64,000 nt of DNA from Streptococcus pneumoniae (GTDB lineage Bacteria; Bacillota; Bacilli; Lactobacillales; Streptococcaceae). Shown here piece after piece: positions 1-9,935 of the stretch; position 1 is the stretch's first letter, and the number at the start of each line of letters is the position of its first letter. The position numbers and the translations under genes are program-made. The notes below the pieces were generated by a model that saw nothing but the letters and a program-made list of their open reading frames with translations, did not search any database and had not been told where the DNA came from. Where the stretch lies: NCBI RefSeq assembly GCF_001457635.1, contig NZ_LN831051.1, positions 1,612,001 through 1,676,000 on the forward strand, read 5' to 3'.

Positions 1-739
1 GATTACTGTATGGCAGCAACAAATTATAGGCTGCTAGGAAAAAGTTAACAAGTGCTGAAAGGGCAATTATAGTGAGAATTTGTTTATGACTATATACATA
101 CGTAAATCCTATTTTTAAATCATCAAAGATTCCTCTTATCGTCATATTCTCTTTTGTATCCACCTCCTCATTTACAGGAGTAATGAAGAAAATTAGTGAG
201 GCAGCAATTAAAAACGATAATCCATCTAGTAATAACACACCATGTATTCCAAGTAACTTATATAAGAAAATTGCAATCATAGGAATTGTTACTTTAATCA
301 CAGTACTTGTTGTTTCTAGCAATGAATTAAGTTATGATATACTGTCCTTTTTTACAATTTCTTTCGTAAAAGCTTTGTATGATGGCCCTGAAAAAGCACT
401 CATAAAAGCCAAAATGACATTTGTTATGACTATCGCATAAACCAACCATTTTTCTTGGGATATAAATGAAAGAGTTATGCAAGCAATACCACATAAGATA
501 TTTGTAGTAATAATAATTTTTTTCCGCTTGAAACTATCTGCAATAACTCCACCAAATAAATTAAATAGAACACCTATCATACTTTCTAATGATTGATAAA
601 TTGCAACCACTGATAGAGATGTTGGATTAAGACCAGCAAGAAAGGTATTATTGGCGAAATCAAACATGATATCTCCGATTCGAGATATCATCCTACTAGC
701 TACAATGGATAGAATATTGTGATGTTCTTCTCTAATCAT
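1..739 (-). pseudogene. MFS efflux transporter, premature stop, cut by the window edge
   Basis: The N-terminal 135 residues look like a major facilitator permease: membrane segments alternate with the loop GGVIADSFKRKK, the usual motif between TM2 and TM3. The reading frame meets TAA at 332-334 (after KDSIS) but stays open beyond it in the same frame to the left edge, reading LNSLLETTSTVIK and then further hydrophobic segments. A single nonsense change therefore splits an otherwise good gene. It starts just after the ATP-grasp gene and is the last visible gene of the SHP-headed operon. Export of the operon's product is the obvious role for such a gene, but that is inference. Without readthrough the product would be a 135-residue fragment. 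Confidence 0.8.
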
Positions 740-740
740 T

Positions 741-1985
741 TTATTCTCCCGAATCAGTAATCACATATTTAAACTTTTGTGATATGTGCTTAAGTTCATC
801 TAACCTTTTCTCAAATTCACAACTATTTTTGCAATTAAATTGGACAAACATTGAATTTTCGACTACATTTTCAGATACTTTATAGTAAGTATTTGGTTTA
901 ATAAATATGTACACTTTTTTTGCCCAAGCCAATTCTTTTTCATCAGGTACCTCGATAACCTTACCTTGCTTTCTATATAAAGCAAACGTTGCTGAGATAT
1001 TAGCAGGTCTAGAAATCACTTTAGAAAAATTTATTTTTTTCAATCCTTGTGAATTAGTCAAAATATCCCAATATTCTTTAATTACATCAACTCCATGACT
1101 ATCCTCAATTAACTGGGGAATATCTCCCCCTCCAAATCTTTTTCCAACTTCACAAAAGACTATTTTACCAGTTGATAATTCAAGGAACCATTCAAAATGA
1201 AAAGGGGTTATTTCAGAATTGATAGAAAAAACATTCAAAACTTTGCGACATTCTTCCAATGCTTTTTCTATGTATTCAATTTTTTCACTATCATTATATA
1301 ACGAACTAGTCCTTACAAGATAATATCCACTAGAACTTAAGGTATTGAACAATAGTTCCTCATATTCGTGAACATAAAATCGCTTAATCTCACTTCCAAT
1401 TGAATAACCATCACATGTTATCATGTTATCGATATCAATGTATTCCTCTATAATATAGTTTTTTTCAAAATACACTGAATCAATTTTCTCGTTAGGGTAA
1501 ACTTTTTTTATTCCATTACTTCCTGCTTCATTTCTAGGTTTTAAAATTGCAGCAGAAGATTTACAATTATTCCAAAAAACACGTAAATCATTTTCTGATT
1601 CTAAAAGCCTAAAATACGGTTGATTTACTACTCCAACTAAAAATGAACGCATGAAGTATTTGTCTTTAAATAATAAATTAGACACAGAGTGAGTATTTTT
1701 TTCTACAAAATGATCATTCAAAAAACCTACTATATCCATGTCTTCCTCACTCAAGGTTGTAATACTCTCAACTTCTGTATTTTGACTTATCCTTCTAATT
1801 TCTAAGATGATATTTGGTAGAATAAAATCTTCTAAAAAAATGACCTTAGGTAGATTATTTCCTTCAGCTAGATAATCTTCATATTTTTTTCTTTGAACCT
1901 CAGGTGCAATAATTACTACATTTCTGTTATACAGATATTTTAGTTTAACAACCCGTGCAGAATATCTAAATAATACTATATGCAT
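741..1985 (-). CDS. ATP-grasp domain ligase
   Basis: This 414-residue protein has ATP-grasp features. A lysine in AILKPRNEAGSNGI (about residue 150) fits the nucleotide-binding lysine followed by a glycine-containing loop. IIEEYID follows at about residue 180. HFEWFLELSTGKIVFCEVGKRFGGG (about 265-290) carries the acidic metal ligands and the R-x-GGG end of the fold. Such enzymes join a carboxylate to an amine through an acyl phosphate, for example amino-acid ligases of the BacD type. A sound Shine-Dalgarno (AAAGGA) lies upstream of the start. It sits between galE and the MFS gene with very short gaps, which suggests co-transcription. The substrate cannot be read from the sequence. Confidence 0.8.
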   Translation of the reverse strand: MHIVLFRYSARVVKLKYLYNRNVVIIAPEVQRKKYEDYLAEGNNLPKVIFLEDFILPNIILEIRRISQNTEVESITTLSEEDMDIVGFLNDHFVEKNTHSVSNLLFKDKYFMRSFLVGVVNQPYFRLLESENDLRVFWNNCKSSAAILKPRNEAGSNGIKKVYPNEKIDSVYFEKNYIIEEYIDIDNMITCDGYSIGSEIKRFYVHEYEELLFNTLSSSGYYLVRTSSLYNDSEKIEYIEKALEECRKVLNVFSINSEITPFHFEWFLELSTGKIVFCEVGKRFGGGDIPQLIEDSHGVDVIKEYWDILTNSQGLKKINFSKVISRPANISATFALYRKQGKVIEVPDEKELAWAKKVYIFIKPNTYYKVSENVVENSMFVQFNCKNSCEFEKRLDELKHISQKFKYVITDSGE

Positions 1986-2008
1986 GTTAATCCCAATCCT
2001 TTCAATTA

Positions 2009-3037
2009 TTAGTCATCATATCCATTTGGATGTTTCTGTTGCCATTTCCACGTATCTTGGCACATTTTCATAATATCATACCTTGGCTTCCATCCCAGTA
2101 GCTCTTCTGCTTTTGAAATATCTGCAATTGAAACGTCCATATCTCCTGCTCTCCTTGAAGTTATCTTATATGGAATATACGAGCCTATGACACTCTCTAA
2201 GCTGTGTAGGATTTCAAATACACTAAAACCAACACCACTTCCTAAATTGATTACTTCATATAAACCTTCATCTGTATTAAAAATATACTCTAATGCTTTT
2301 CTGTGTCCGTCTGCTAAATCGTTAACGTGAACATAGTCCCTTATACAAGTCCCATCAGGAGTACTGTAATCAACTCCGAATATATTTAAATATGGTAATT
2401 TTCCAATTGCAACTTGTGTAATGTAAGGAACAAGATTATTCGGAATTCCATTTGGATCCTCTCCTAAATCACCACTTTCATGTGCACCCAATGGATTAAA
2501 ATACCTCAGACAAACAATTTTCCAATTTGAATTCGAAATAAACAAATCATTTAAAAGTACTTCTATATACTGTTTTGTTCTCCCATACGGGTTTGAAGCT
2601 TTTAATGGATTAGTCTCATAGAATGGCATGATAGGAGTACTTTCGTATACAGTAGCTGATGAACTAAACACAAAATTAAATACCTTATATTTTTTCATTA
2701 GTTTTAAAATATTTATAGTTGATAATAAATTATTTTCATAATACTTCAATGGTTCAACCACGGATTCTCCAACAGCTTTATACCCTGCAAAATGAATTAC
2801 TCCATCAAAATTATGTCTCTTAAAAACATTTTCCAATTTTTCTTCATTTTTTAAATCAATTTTATAAAAATGAAGATTTCTACTCTTCTTGGATATCTGC
2901 TTAATAGACTCAATAACTTTTTTCTTAGAGTTACTCAAATCATCAATGATTGTTACTTCATAATTATTATCTAACAAGTCCAAAACTGTATGTGATCCTA
3001 TGTATCCTGCTCCACCTGTTATTAATAATGATTTCAT
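2009..3037 (-). CDS. galE: UDP-glucose 4-epimerase
   Basis: A 342-residue extended short-chain dehydrogenase/reductase. It begins with the NAD-binding motif TGGAGYIGSH, has the SSSATVY substrate segment and the catalytic pair in NPYGRTK (Y-x3-K), and ends with GWKPRYDI as GalE proteins do. The length is normal. GalE interconverts UDP-glucose and UDP-galactose. It is embedded in the SHP-headed operon with almost no gap to its neighbours, so it probably supplies a sugar nucleotide to whatever this locus makes rather than serving the Leloir pathway. Confidence 0.93.
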   Translation of the reverse strand: MKSLLITGGAGYIGSHTVLDLLDNNYEVTIIDDLSNSKKKVIESIKQISKKSRNLHFYKIDLKNEEKLENVFKRHNFDGVIHFAGYKAVGESVVEPLKYYENNLLSTINILKLMKKYKVFNFVFSSSATVYESTPIMPFYETNPLKASNPYGRTKQYIEVLLNDLFISNSNWKIVCLRYFNPLGAHESGDLGEDPNGIPNNLVPYITQVAIGKLPYLNIFGVDYSTPDGTCIRDYVHVNDLADGHRKALEYIFNTDEGLYEVINLGSGVGFSVFEILHSLESVIGSYIPYKITSRRAGDMDVSIADISKAEELLGWKPRYDIMKMCQDTWKWQQKHPNGYDD

Positions 3038-3038
3038 G

Positions 3039-3710
3039 CTAATTTACCTCCATATTCTTTATGCCATTAATTTGAAATTTATCTTGGCTAAAAATTACCC
3101 TATTTGATTTTGCTTCACTTCCAAGAAAGTTACCGATAGAAATTTCTGGAAATTCAAAAATCTTTCTAGACTCTAATTTATATTTGTCTATGTCTAACAA
3201 AGTATATTTTCCATATTGATTAACCAGATTGGAATTATTAAACAAGATCAAGGGATAGTTATACTCCCTTGGTAATTCTGCTGTAATGATTGAATTTTGA
3301 TTTTTAAATTCGAAGTTAAATTCACAAATCCCTTCCCTAAAAAAATGAAGCTCTACATCATCAAATACATAGTTACAGTCCAATTCCTTATGAAAACCTA
3401 GATAAAATCCTCTTATTAACGAATAGGGATTTGAAACATATGATACAACCGGAAAATTAAAATAATCTTCTCCAATACAAAGAGGTATCTTAAAGATTAT
3501 TTCTGTATATAAGATTTCATTATTTTCATTAATTTCTGAATACATATCAGAAAAGGTAAGATAGAATGATTCTACTGATTGTAGTTGTCGATACAATTCT
3601 TGATCTAGAGACTTAACATCTGGGTATAATACACTAGCATCAACTGCTTTATTTAGTTTAACTTCTAGAGTTATATTATTACCTTTAAATTTATTTGGTA
3701 ATCTTATCAT
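3039..3710 (-). CDS. Unknown protein of the SHP-headed operon (223 aa)
   Basis: I do not recognise this protein. It is soluble, with no signal peptide or membrane segment, and looks strand-rich, with alternating hydrophobic stretches such as ILYTEIIFKIPL and FNFPVVSYVSNP. It lies one base upstream of galE and two bases downstream of the preceding unknown gene, so it is tightly co-transcribed. A binding or carrier role alongside the operon enzymes is possible but cannot be supported from sequence. Confidence 0.6.
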   Translation of the reverse strand: MIRLPNKFKGNNITLEVKLNKAVDASVLYPDVKSLDQELYRQLQSVESFYLTFSDMYSEINENNEILYTEIIFKIPLCIGEDYFNFPVVSYVSNPYSLIRGFYLGFHKELDCNYVFDDVELHFFREGICEFNFEFKNQNSIITAELPREYNYPLILFNNSNLVNQYGKYTLLDIDKYKLESRKIFEFPEISIGNFLGSEAKSNRVIFSQDKFQINGIKNMEVN

Positions 3711-3712
3711 AG

Positions 3713-4807
3713 TTACCCTCCCACTTTAATTTTTAATATTTTAGAAACTATTTTGTCAAACTCTTCAATAGAAAGTGAAGTATCAATAAATGGAATATCT
3801 GTAAAATATCTAACCTCATCTAATTTATGATTAATTTTTATATGTAAATTCTCTCCGATTAAGTATCTATATACTTCATTTGTTATTCCATACCTATCAC
3901 TCAAGATATCTCTAGGGTACTTTTGAATTAACTTTGGATATTTTTTAGTAATATTGTCAATTTCCTTCATTAAAAAGTAGATATAATCATTTCTCAATAA
4001 ATGATTTACTTTCGTTATATCAAGTTTGGTAATTACTGAGTATAAAGCGAATTTTTTTAGTATTTTTTTCACTGTGTGCCCTTTATAATTTCCTGAAATT
4101 TCAATATTTTTAGAGGATAATTGAATAAGACAATCCAACAAGGAAACTACTCGAATATTTTCTTGGCTATCAATAAATTCTAGAAACAAGCTTTCTATAT
4201 TGAAATTAGAGGTATTTCCAAAAAATTTAAATTTTTCTGGAATCTCTCCATGAAGAAAGTAATCCAAAAGTTTCAGGTAGAATTTATTAATATTTATCTC
4301 AAAATATTTCTTAGACTGAATCTTAAATTCCGTACAGTCAATTATAGGAATAAACTGTCCTCCATTTTTCACAAAAATTTTAAAATAATTTCCAACTTTT
4401 GAGTTTTCAATAAAAAATGGAATCTCTTTTGTAATAATATAATAGTCTCTATCAATTAAATTCCTAATTAGGTGTTCGTTTGAAGTAATAACAACAAAAT
4501 CTAATGTTTTAGACGAAATAACTTCTATTTCTCTTAGAAGACTAGTTAAAAAATTCATTGCTAATGAATCTTGTTTATTAACTAATAAGAAATTATAAGT
4601 TTGATTATATATTTCCCAATACGGATTTATATATTCTAAATCCAAGATTCTTGTCCAAATTGTTTCCTGGGGATAGAAATATATCCCTTCCTTAAGGCTT
4701 TCATAGTCATGAGCCATTAACGCTGAACCTATGAACCAATCACCTCTCAAAAAACCACTATCTTTCAGTGTAACAATATCATATTTCTTAATAATTTCAG
4801 AAAACAT
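3713..4807 (-). CDS. Unknown protein of the SHP-headed operon (364 aa)
   Basis: No family is recognised. The protein is soluble and rich in Asn, Ile, Phe and Lys, with no signal peptide. The N-terminal third has aromatic segments (ETIWTRILDLEYINPYWEIY) and the C-terminal part looks helical. It sits four bases from the previous gene and two from the next. It could be an enzyme of the pathway or a scaffold; nothing visible decides this. Confidence 0.6.
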   Translation of the reverse strand: MFSEIIKKYDIVTLKDSGFLRGDWFIGSALMAHDYESLKEGIYFYPQETIWTRILDLEYINPYWEIYNQTYNFLLVNKQDSLAMNFLTSLLREIEVISSKTLDFVVITSNEHLIRNLIDRDYYIITKEIPFFIENSKVGNYFKIFVKNGGQFIPIIDCTEFKIQSKKYFEININKFYLKLLDYFLHGEIPEKFKFFGNTSNFNIESLFLEFIDSQENIRVVSLLDCLIQLSSKNIEISGNYKGHTVKKILKKFALYSVITKLDITKVNHLLRNDYIYFLMKEIDNITKKYPKLIQKYPRDILSDRYGITNEVYRYLIGENLHIKINHKLDEVRYFTDIPFIDTSLSIEEFDKIVSKILKIKVGG

Positions 4808-4810
4808 TTT

Positions 4811-5341
4811 CTATCCTTTCACTCTATATAAGCACCAAATCATTTCTGGAGAGAAAGTTTCACAAATAATAATATCATCATTATTAATTATCGTTTCTTG
4901 GCTTACTATTGAAAAACGATAACCTTCTTCCAGAAATTTTTTATTTGCCATAACTTTACTATGGGTAAAATCTATCCTCAGATCCATACTTTTTTTCTTT
5001 AAATAGTTTAACATCAAAATCTCAGTTGCAGGTTGGATAATCGCCCTATTAATTTTATAATTACAATTCTCGATTAGAACCATTCCCTTAGTAAAAGAGT
5101 GAAAAGAATCCACAATTTCAATCCGCTTATGATATTCAAAGTTGAAATCTTTCCAACTATAATTTTTAATACTACTCTCGAAAGCTACAGGTAATAATAT
5201 ATATTGCCCTTTTAATTTATCAAAGCAATTAACTATACTATCAAAACTATCATACAGTACAATCACATCTACTTTTAATTTTATACGATTTATTGCATAA
5301 AAACAATCTGTTGCAGTTGGTCCTAATGTATTTATTATCAT
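4811..5341 (-). CDS. BacA/prephenate-dehydratase-like small protein
   Basis: The likely start is the internal ATG at 5341 (MIINTLGP), since the longer frame runs back into the upstream gene. The opening NTLGPTATDCFYAI resembles the start of prephenate dehydratase and of the bacilysin enzyme BacA (NTLGPEGT...). A later stretch, DSFDSIVNCFDKLKGQYILLPVAFESSI, also lines up in spirit with that fold. BacA decarboxylates prephenate to start the bacilysin warhead. Key residues differ (TAT instead of EGT), so catalysis is uncertain. The likeness is from memory and moderate, but with the ATP-grasp and MFS genes it suggests a small-molecule pathway. Confidence 0.5.
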   Translation of the reverse strand: MIINTLGPTATDCFYAINRIKLKVDVIVLYDSFDSIVNCFDKLKGQYILLPVAFESSIKNYSWKDFNFEYHKRIEIVDSFHSFTKGMVLIENCNYKINRAIIQPATEILMLNYLKKKSMDLRIDFTHSKVMANKKFLEEGYRFSIVSQETIINNDDIIICETFSPEMIWCLYRVKG

Positions 5342-6060
5342 CTTTCCCCCAAGCTCAAAATACAATGTTCAAAGTCTAATCCTTGATTTTCCAAAGATAC
5401 TAAATCCCTCATCTCTAAATAAATATTCTCAGAAGTTTTTACATTTTGGAAAAAATATTCACTTGAATCCAAAATTTGTATTTTGTGTTCTTTTAAAACA
5501 GCAAATATTCTTTCAAAATCTAGGTGTTTTATCTTTTTATCGATATGATTTAATGTTGCAATCTCCTTCCAATACTTTTCTAGTTTTAATTCCAAATAAT
5601 TATTCTTTGAAATTAAATATTTTGATGAATAATAACAAAATTCCTGAATCATAGAGCGAGTCTGCTCCACAATATTGGTAGGTGAGTCTAAAGCTTCTAT
5701 TATTTGATTTTTTATATGCAGATTATCTACTAAAAGATTATCTACACTTCTAATACTATTAATAATTCCACGATAACGACTTCGATTTATTCTTTCCTTC
5801 AAACAAAAAATCAAAGAAATTTTATGTACAAAGTGAAACCTTCCCTCTAAAGTCTTTTTTATACTAATTAATTGCTGAATACTGTCTACTATAACTAGAA
5901 TATCAATATCCGATTCTAATTTCCCATCCTTGATTCTTGGATTACCTCTTGCCAAGGAACCAGTAATAACGAGTGAAATTTTTCCTACCTCGCATTTTTT
6001 AAAAAATGAAATTAGTATATCTAATTCTTTAGACAGCAAGTCATTCCTATAAGTTATCAT
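5338..6060 (-). CDS. Nucleotidyltransferase-fold protein
   Basis: 240 residues. The N-terminal part has the pol-beta nucleotidyltransferase signature: GSLARGNPRIKDGKLESDIDILV, i.e. a GS motif followed by D-x-D. These residues bind Mg-NTP and transfer a nucleotide to a hydroxyl or phosphate group. The C-terminal half is helical, as in aminoglycoside-type or MNT-type transferases. It overlaps the upstream dehydrogenase gene by 14 bases and its 3' end overlaps the start of the next gene, so translation is probably coupled. The substrate is unknown. An adenylyl- or nucleotidyl-modification step within the operon's pathway is an inference. Confidence 0.75.
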   Translation of the reverse strand: MITYRNDLLSKELDILISFFKKCEVGKISLVITGSLARGNPRIKDGKLESDIDILVIVDSIQQLISIKKTLEGRFHFVHKISLIFCLKERINRSRYRGIINSIRSVDNLLVDNLHIKNQIIEALDSPTNIVEQTRSMIQEFCYYSSKYLISKNNYLELKLEKYWKEIATLNHIDKKIKHLDFERIFAVLKEHKIQILDSSEYFFQNVKTSENIYLEMRDLVSLENQGLDFEHCILSLGER

Positions 6061-6916
6061 ACTTTCCTATTACCGTATAATCTTTTCCACTATCAGTTAC
6101 TAAGCAATCCCTATATTGCTGTAATAAATAATTTATTTCTTTCACTTCATCATGAAAGACTGAAAAATTAGCATATTCTAAATCTTTTACCATATATTCT
6201 ACTCTAAAGTGTATGTCATCAAAATCTTGATCATTGATCTGTTCTAATTTGGAGTTGCATACTAAACTCATCCAACCATCATTACATACGATTGTATTCG
6301 CTACCTCTAGAGACTTTGGTGAAAAATCATACTGTAAAGGGTTGAATAGCTTAATAGAGTAAAGCAAATACGCTCCCCACGAGTTATAAATTAACTTGAA
6401 TTTTGTTGGTTCCGTACTCTTTTCAAAAAAGTATATTTTTTTTGAAATTAATTTTAATAATTCCATTAACTCCTTTTTATTATAGTTTACACCTTCATCA
6501 ATATGTAAAAAAATTGATAGTTGACCACTATTACTTCCTAACTTACCTCCTGTGAAAGGAGCCTCTATATAGTATCCCCCTTTAATTTCAACAGTTTTTT
6601 TAAATTTTTCAACGCAATCAATCCTGGAGGTTGTAAAATCAATTACTATGGTTTTACGAAGTGATTGTATATTTAATAAAAACTCATTAATGAAATTATC
6701 CGTTTCAATATGATTACTAAAACAAGTGATTATAAAATCAACCTGATTTATAGCATCAGGTAATTCATCTTCTCTAATAAATATTATTCCATTTATTGTT
6801 GAATTTAGATGCCTACTATATAGGTATATATTATATTTTTTCGACTGTTTCAGGATTTTTAATATACCCCGAGTCATTATACCATACCCTATAATTAATA
6901 CTTTTTTATGTTTCAA
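6047..6916 (-). CDS. NAD(P)-dependent beta-hydroxyacid dehydrogenase-like protein
   Basis: 289 residues with an N-terminal Rossmann fold (IIGYGIMTRGIL, i.e. G-x-G-x2-x-x-G) and the 6-phosphogluconate/3-hydroxyisobutyrate dehydrogenase features VIDFTTSR and IEAPFTGGKLGSNSGQL. A Lys-x3-Asn-like segment (KFKLIYNSWG) stands where the catalytic lysine and asparagine usually lie. The start is a TTG, preceded by GGTGAG. It is the first enzyme gene after shp, separated from it by about 100 bases that hold two hairpins. Oxidation of a beta-hydroxy acid or reduction of an imine are the usual reactions of the family; the substrate is unknown. Confidence 0.8.
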   Translation of the reverse strand: MKHKKVLIIGYGIMTRGILKILKQSKKYNIYLYSRHLNSTINGIIFIREDELPDAINQVDFIITCFSNHIETDNFINEFLLNIQSLRKTIVIDFTTSRIDCVEKFKKTVEIKGGYYIEAPFTGGKLGSNSGQLSIFLHIDEGVNYNKKELMELLKLISKKIYFFEKSTEPTKFKLIYNSWGAYLLYSIKLFNPLQYDFSPKSLEVANTIVCNDGWMSLVCNSKLEQINDQDFDDIHFRVEYMVKDLEYANFSVFHDEVKEINYLLQQYRDCLVTDSGKDYTVIGKYDNL

Positions 6917-6978
6917 AGTCTCACCACTCTCTAAAATTTTACGATTTAACTTAAATATGTTTTAGCTAGTAAGTATAG

Positions 6979-7016
6979 TCTTTAGATACTCTAAAGACTT
7001 AGGTGTACACCTAAGT
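6979..7016. promoter_or_regulatory. Two tandem hairpins between shp and its operon
   Basis: Two perfect inverted repeats lie back to back: TCTTTAGA-TAC-TCTAAAGA (6979-6997) and ACTTAGGTGTACACCTAAGT (6997-7016). They sit between the stop of shp and the TTG start of the dehydrogenase gene, inside the expected transcript. They could act as an attenuator, an RNA-processing site or a second regulator site. There is no run of T after them, so they are not a classical terminator. Confidence 0.55.
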
Positions 7017-7019
7017 GAT

Positions 7020-7091
7020 TTAACCACCAACAATAATGATAATGTCCATCACTAGCATCAAAATTGGGAAAAATTTTGAAATTTTCTTCAT
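7020..7091 (-). CDS. shp: SHP short hydrophobic peptide pheromone precursor
   Basis: A 23-codon gene. The peptide begins MKKISKFF, has a hydrophobic middle and ends MDIIIIVGG. A strong Shine-Dalgarno (GAAAGGAAG) precedes the ATG at 7091. The C-terminal DIIIIVGG matches the mature SHP pheromone class sensed by Rgg2/Rgg3-type regulators. Such precursors are secreted, cleaved, re-imported by the oligopeptide permease and bound by Rgg. It lies divergent to rgg and directly upstream of the biosynthetic-like operon, the arrangement I recall for the pneumococcal Rgg0939/SHP0939 system in PPI-1. The peptide gene is intact although rgg is not. Confidence 0.9.
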   Translation of the reverse strand: MKKISKFFPILMLVMDIIIIVGG

Positions 7092-7110
7092 ATTTAGACT
7101 TCCTTTCAAT

Positions 7111-7136
7111 TTTTATTTATTGTACAATAAATAAAA
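7111..7136. promoter_or_regulatory. 26-bp perfect palindrome between shp and rgg, overlapping both -10 boxes
   Basis: The 26 bases at 7111-7136 form a perfect palindrome centred on TTGTACAA. It contains TACAAT in both orientations, so one sequence can supply a -10 box for the leftward shp promoter and for the rightward rgg promoter. It lies about 20 bases from the shp start codon. A symmetric protein site exactly at the shared promoter is the natural place for Rgg control. That Rgg binds here is inference. Confidence 0.65.
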
Positions 7137-7145
7137 CTAAGTTAA

Positions 7146-8025
<880 letters not shown>

Positions 8026-8069
8026 ATGAAATTATTCTCTATCTTTTAACTAATTAGTCGTAAATAATA

Positions 8070-9935
8070 TTATTCTAGTAAGGCATTCTCGTGAAATTTT
8101 AGAACTGTAAATTTATTGGTATTAATAATTTTCACAAACAAATCCAATCTTCTAGCTATCTCCTCATATTTATTAATTTCATTACCAAGTTCCTGTTGTA
8201 ATTTTAAAATATCCGTATTGAGTCGATCTAACATTATTGATTCCGTCATGTTCATTTGGTCAAAATCATACTTAGCTAATTTTCTAGTCTCATGATCTTC
8301 ACTCTTCAAATTGATAAGGACTTCCGCCATCTTGTTTAAGGTGGCGATTTTTTCTTGGGTTTCTTCTAGCTGCATATCAATCTCTGCAATTTCTAATACA
8401 AGCTCATCTTTGATTTCTTGGTATTGTTTGTTCGTGTTAGATAGTTCAATCATAAGATTAATTTTAGAAATCTTCTCTTGAAGACTTTTTAAAGTTGGTC
8501 GTCTATAGGGGAGTTTTTGGCTATCGTTGCTCAATTGTCTGATTAAGGTCCTACCCTTGATGAAACAATTATTATCCATGTTTTCTTTATTATAGACAAA
8601 GTAAGAAGACGTTTCTCGAATGTAGACTTTATATTTTTTCTGATTGTCTTCTTCCATAGTATCCAATTGATAATTGGGAATGAAAATAAGACCACTCTGC
8701 TTAATACCAAAAGACACTTTGATATAAATTCCCTCATCAACTAGCTTCTCTATTTGGTTCTCTGCAAGTTCCACTTCAAATTCACGAACAGCATCTCTCT
8801 TTTCCTTAAATATCTCAAAGGCTTCCTCAATCTCTTCAGTGGATACTTTATCCTTATCTCGTTCTTCTTGGAAAGCATGGTACTGTTCCTATAAATTCTC
8901 TAATCCTTCTGAAGCAACGACTTCCTTATTTTTAAAATAATCTTGAAAAAATTTGACATCATATAATTTCTTATCACTTATTTTTTTATGACCCAAACTT
9001 ATCTTTTGATTATCTTCTTCCAGGATAAAAGTTACATTTTTTTGTTTTAAGTCAATGGTTAGATTCAATTCTTTTGCTTTTGTTATTAACTCTTCTAAAG
9101 AATTGACACGGTTCAACAAAAATTCTAAATGACTTTCAATCTCTTGTTTGGCAAAATATGTTTTAAAAAAGTCTTCATCATATAAATCTCGTTTACTAAG
9201 TTGGCGACCTCGAATTGGTTTTATCATCGTTCTATCTGTCATCAAAAAACGGCTATGCTTTTGACTAAAATCAATCTGAACATGCAACTGCTTTGCTTTC
9301 TCTAAAAAATCATCAAACGATTTAGATTGCTGAAGCAAAAAATAAAGACGTTGTTTCAATTCAAATTTATGACTAGATTCCTTATATTTTTTATAATCTC
9401 GATAGGAATAACGTTTCTCAATAATTTTTGCACCAGCCATTTTAGAAATACGGTCTGAAATCATACGGAGGTTTCGTTCCAAGGCATAGTTCCATATCAA
9501 CTTTTTATCTGAATTGCGGTCAATAGCGTTAATTAGGATGTGATTATGAACATGATCTTTGTCTGTGTGAGTTGCTACGATAAACTTAAAACGACCTCCT
9601 GTCAATTCCATCATGGTCTCATAACCAATGCGGTTAATTTCTTCAGGTGTCAGATTATCTTCAGGAGAAAATGATTGGATGAGATGATGGGCATGAATAG
9701 TTTGTTGGTGTTTTTCTTGTCGGTCATTTCTGGACTCGTACAACTTGTCGTTATTAGTAAAGTTAACATTGTACATTTCTACCATTTCTGCATGGCTAGG
9801 AAAATCTAAGTAATTACTCATGCCAAAATCAGATACTAATTTTAGATTATCTGTTTTATCTGGATTGAGGATATATTTAATCAAACGCCTACGATATTTT
9901 TTTCCGTGCGTCGCAAAGTATTTAGTAACTACCAT
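8070..9935 (-). pseudogene. Tn5252-like MobA-type relaxase with in-frame amber stop
   Basis: The N-terminal 348 residues are a relaxase: KYFATHGKKYRRRLIKYIL at the start, then HAHHLIQSFSPED, and the metal-binding HTDKDHVHNHILINA (the HxDxxxxHxH motif that holds Mg for DNA nicking). The frame meets TAG at 8889-8891 after EGLENL, but the same frame continues (EQYHAFQEERDKD...) into a coiled-coil C-terminal region ending at 8070. The full protein would be about 621 residues. One base change, probably CAG to TAG, explains the split. The nickase domain itself could still be made. It overlaps the mobC remnant. Confidence 0.88.
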
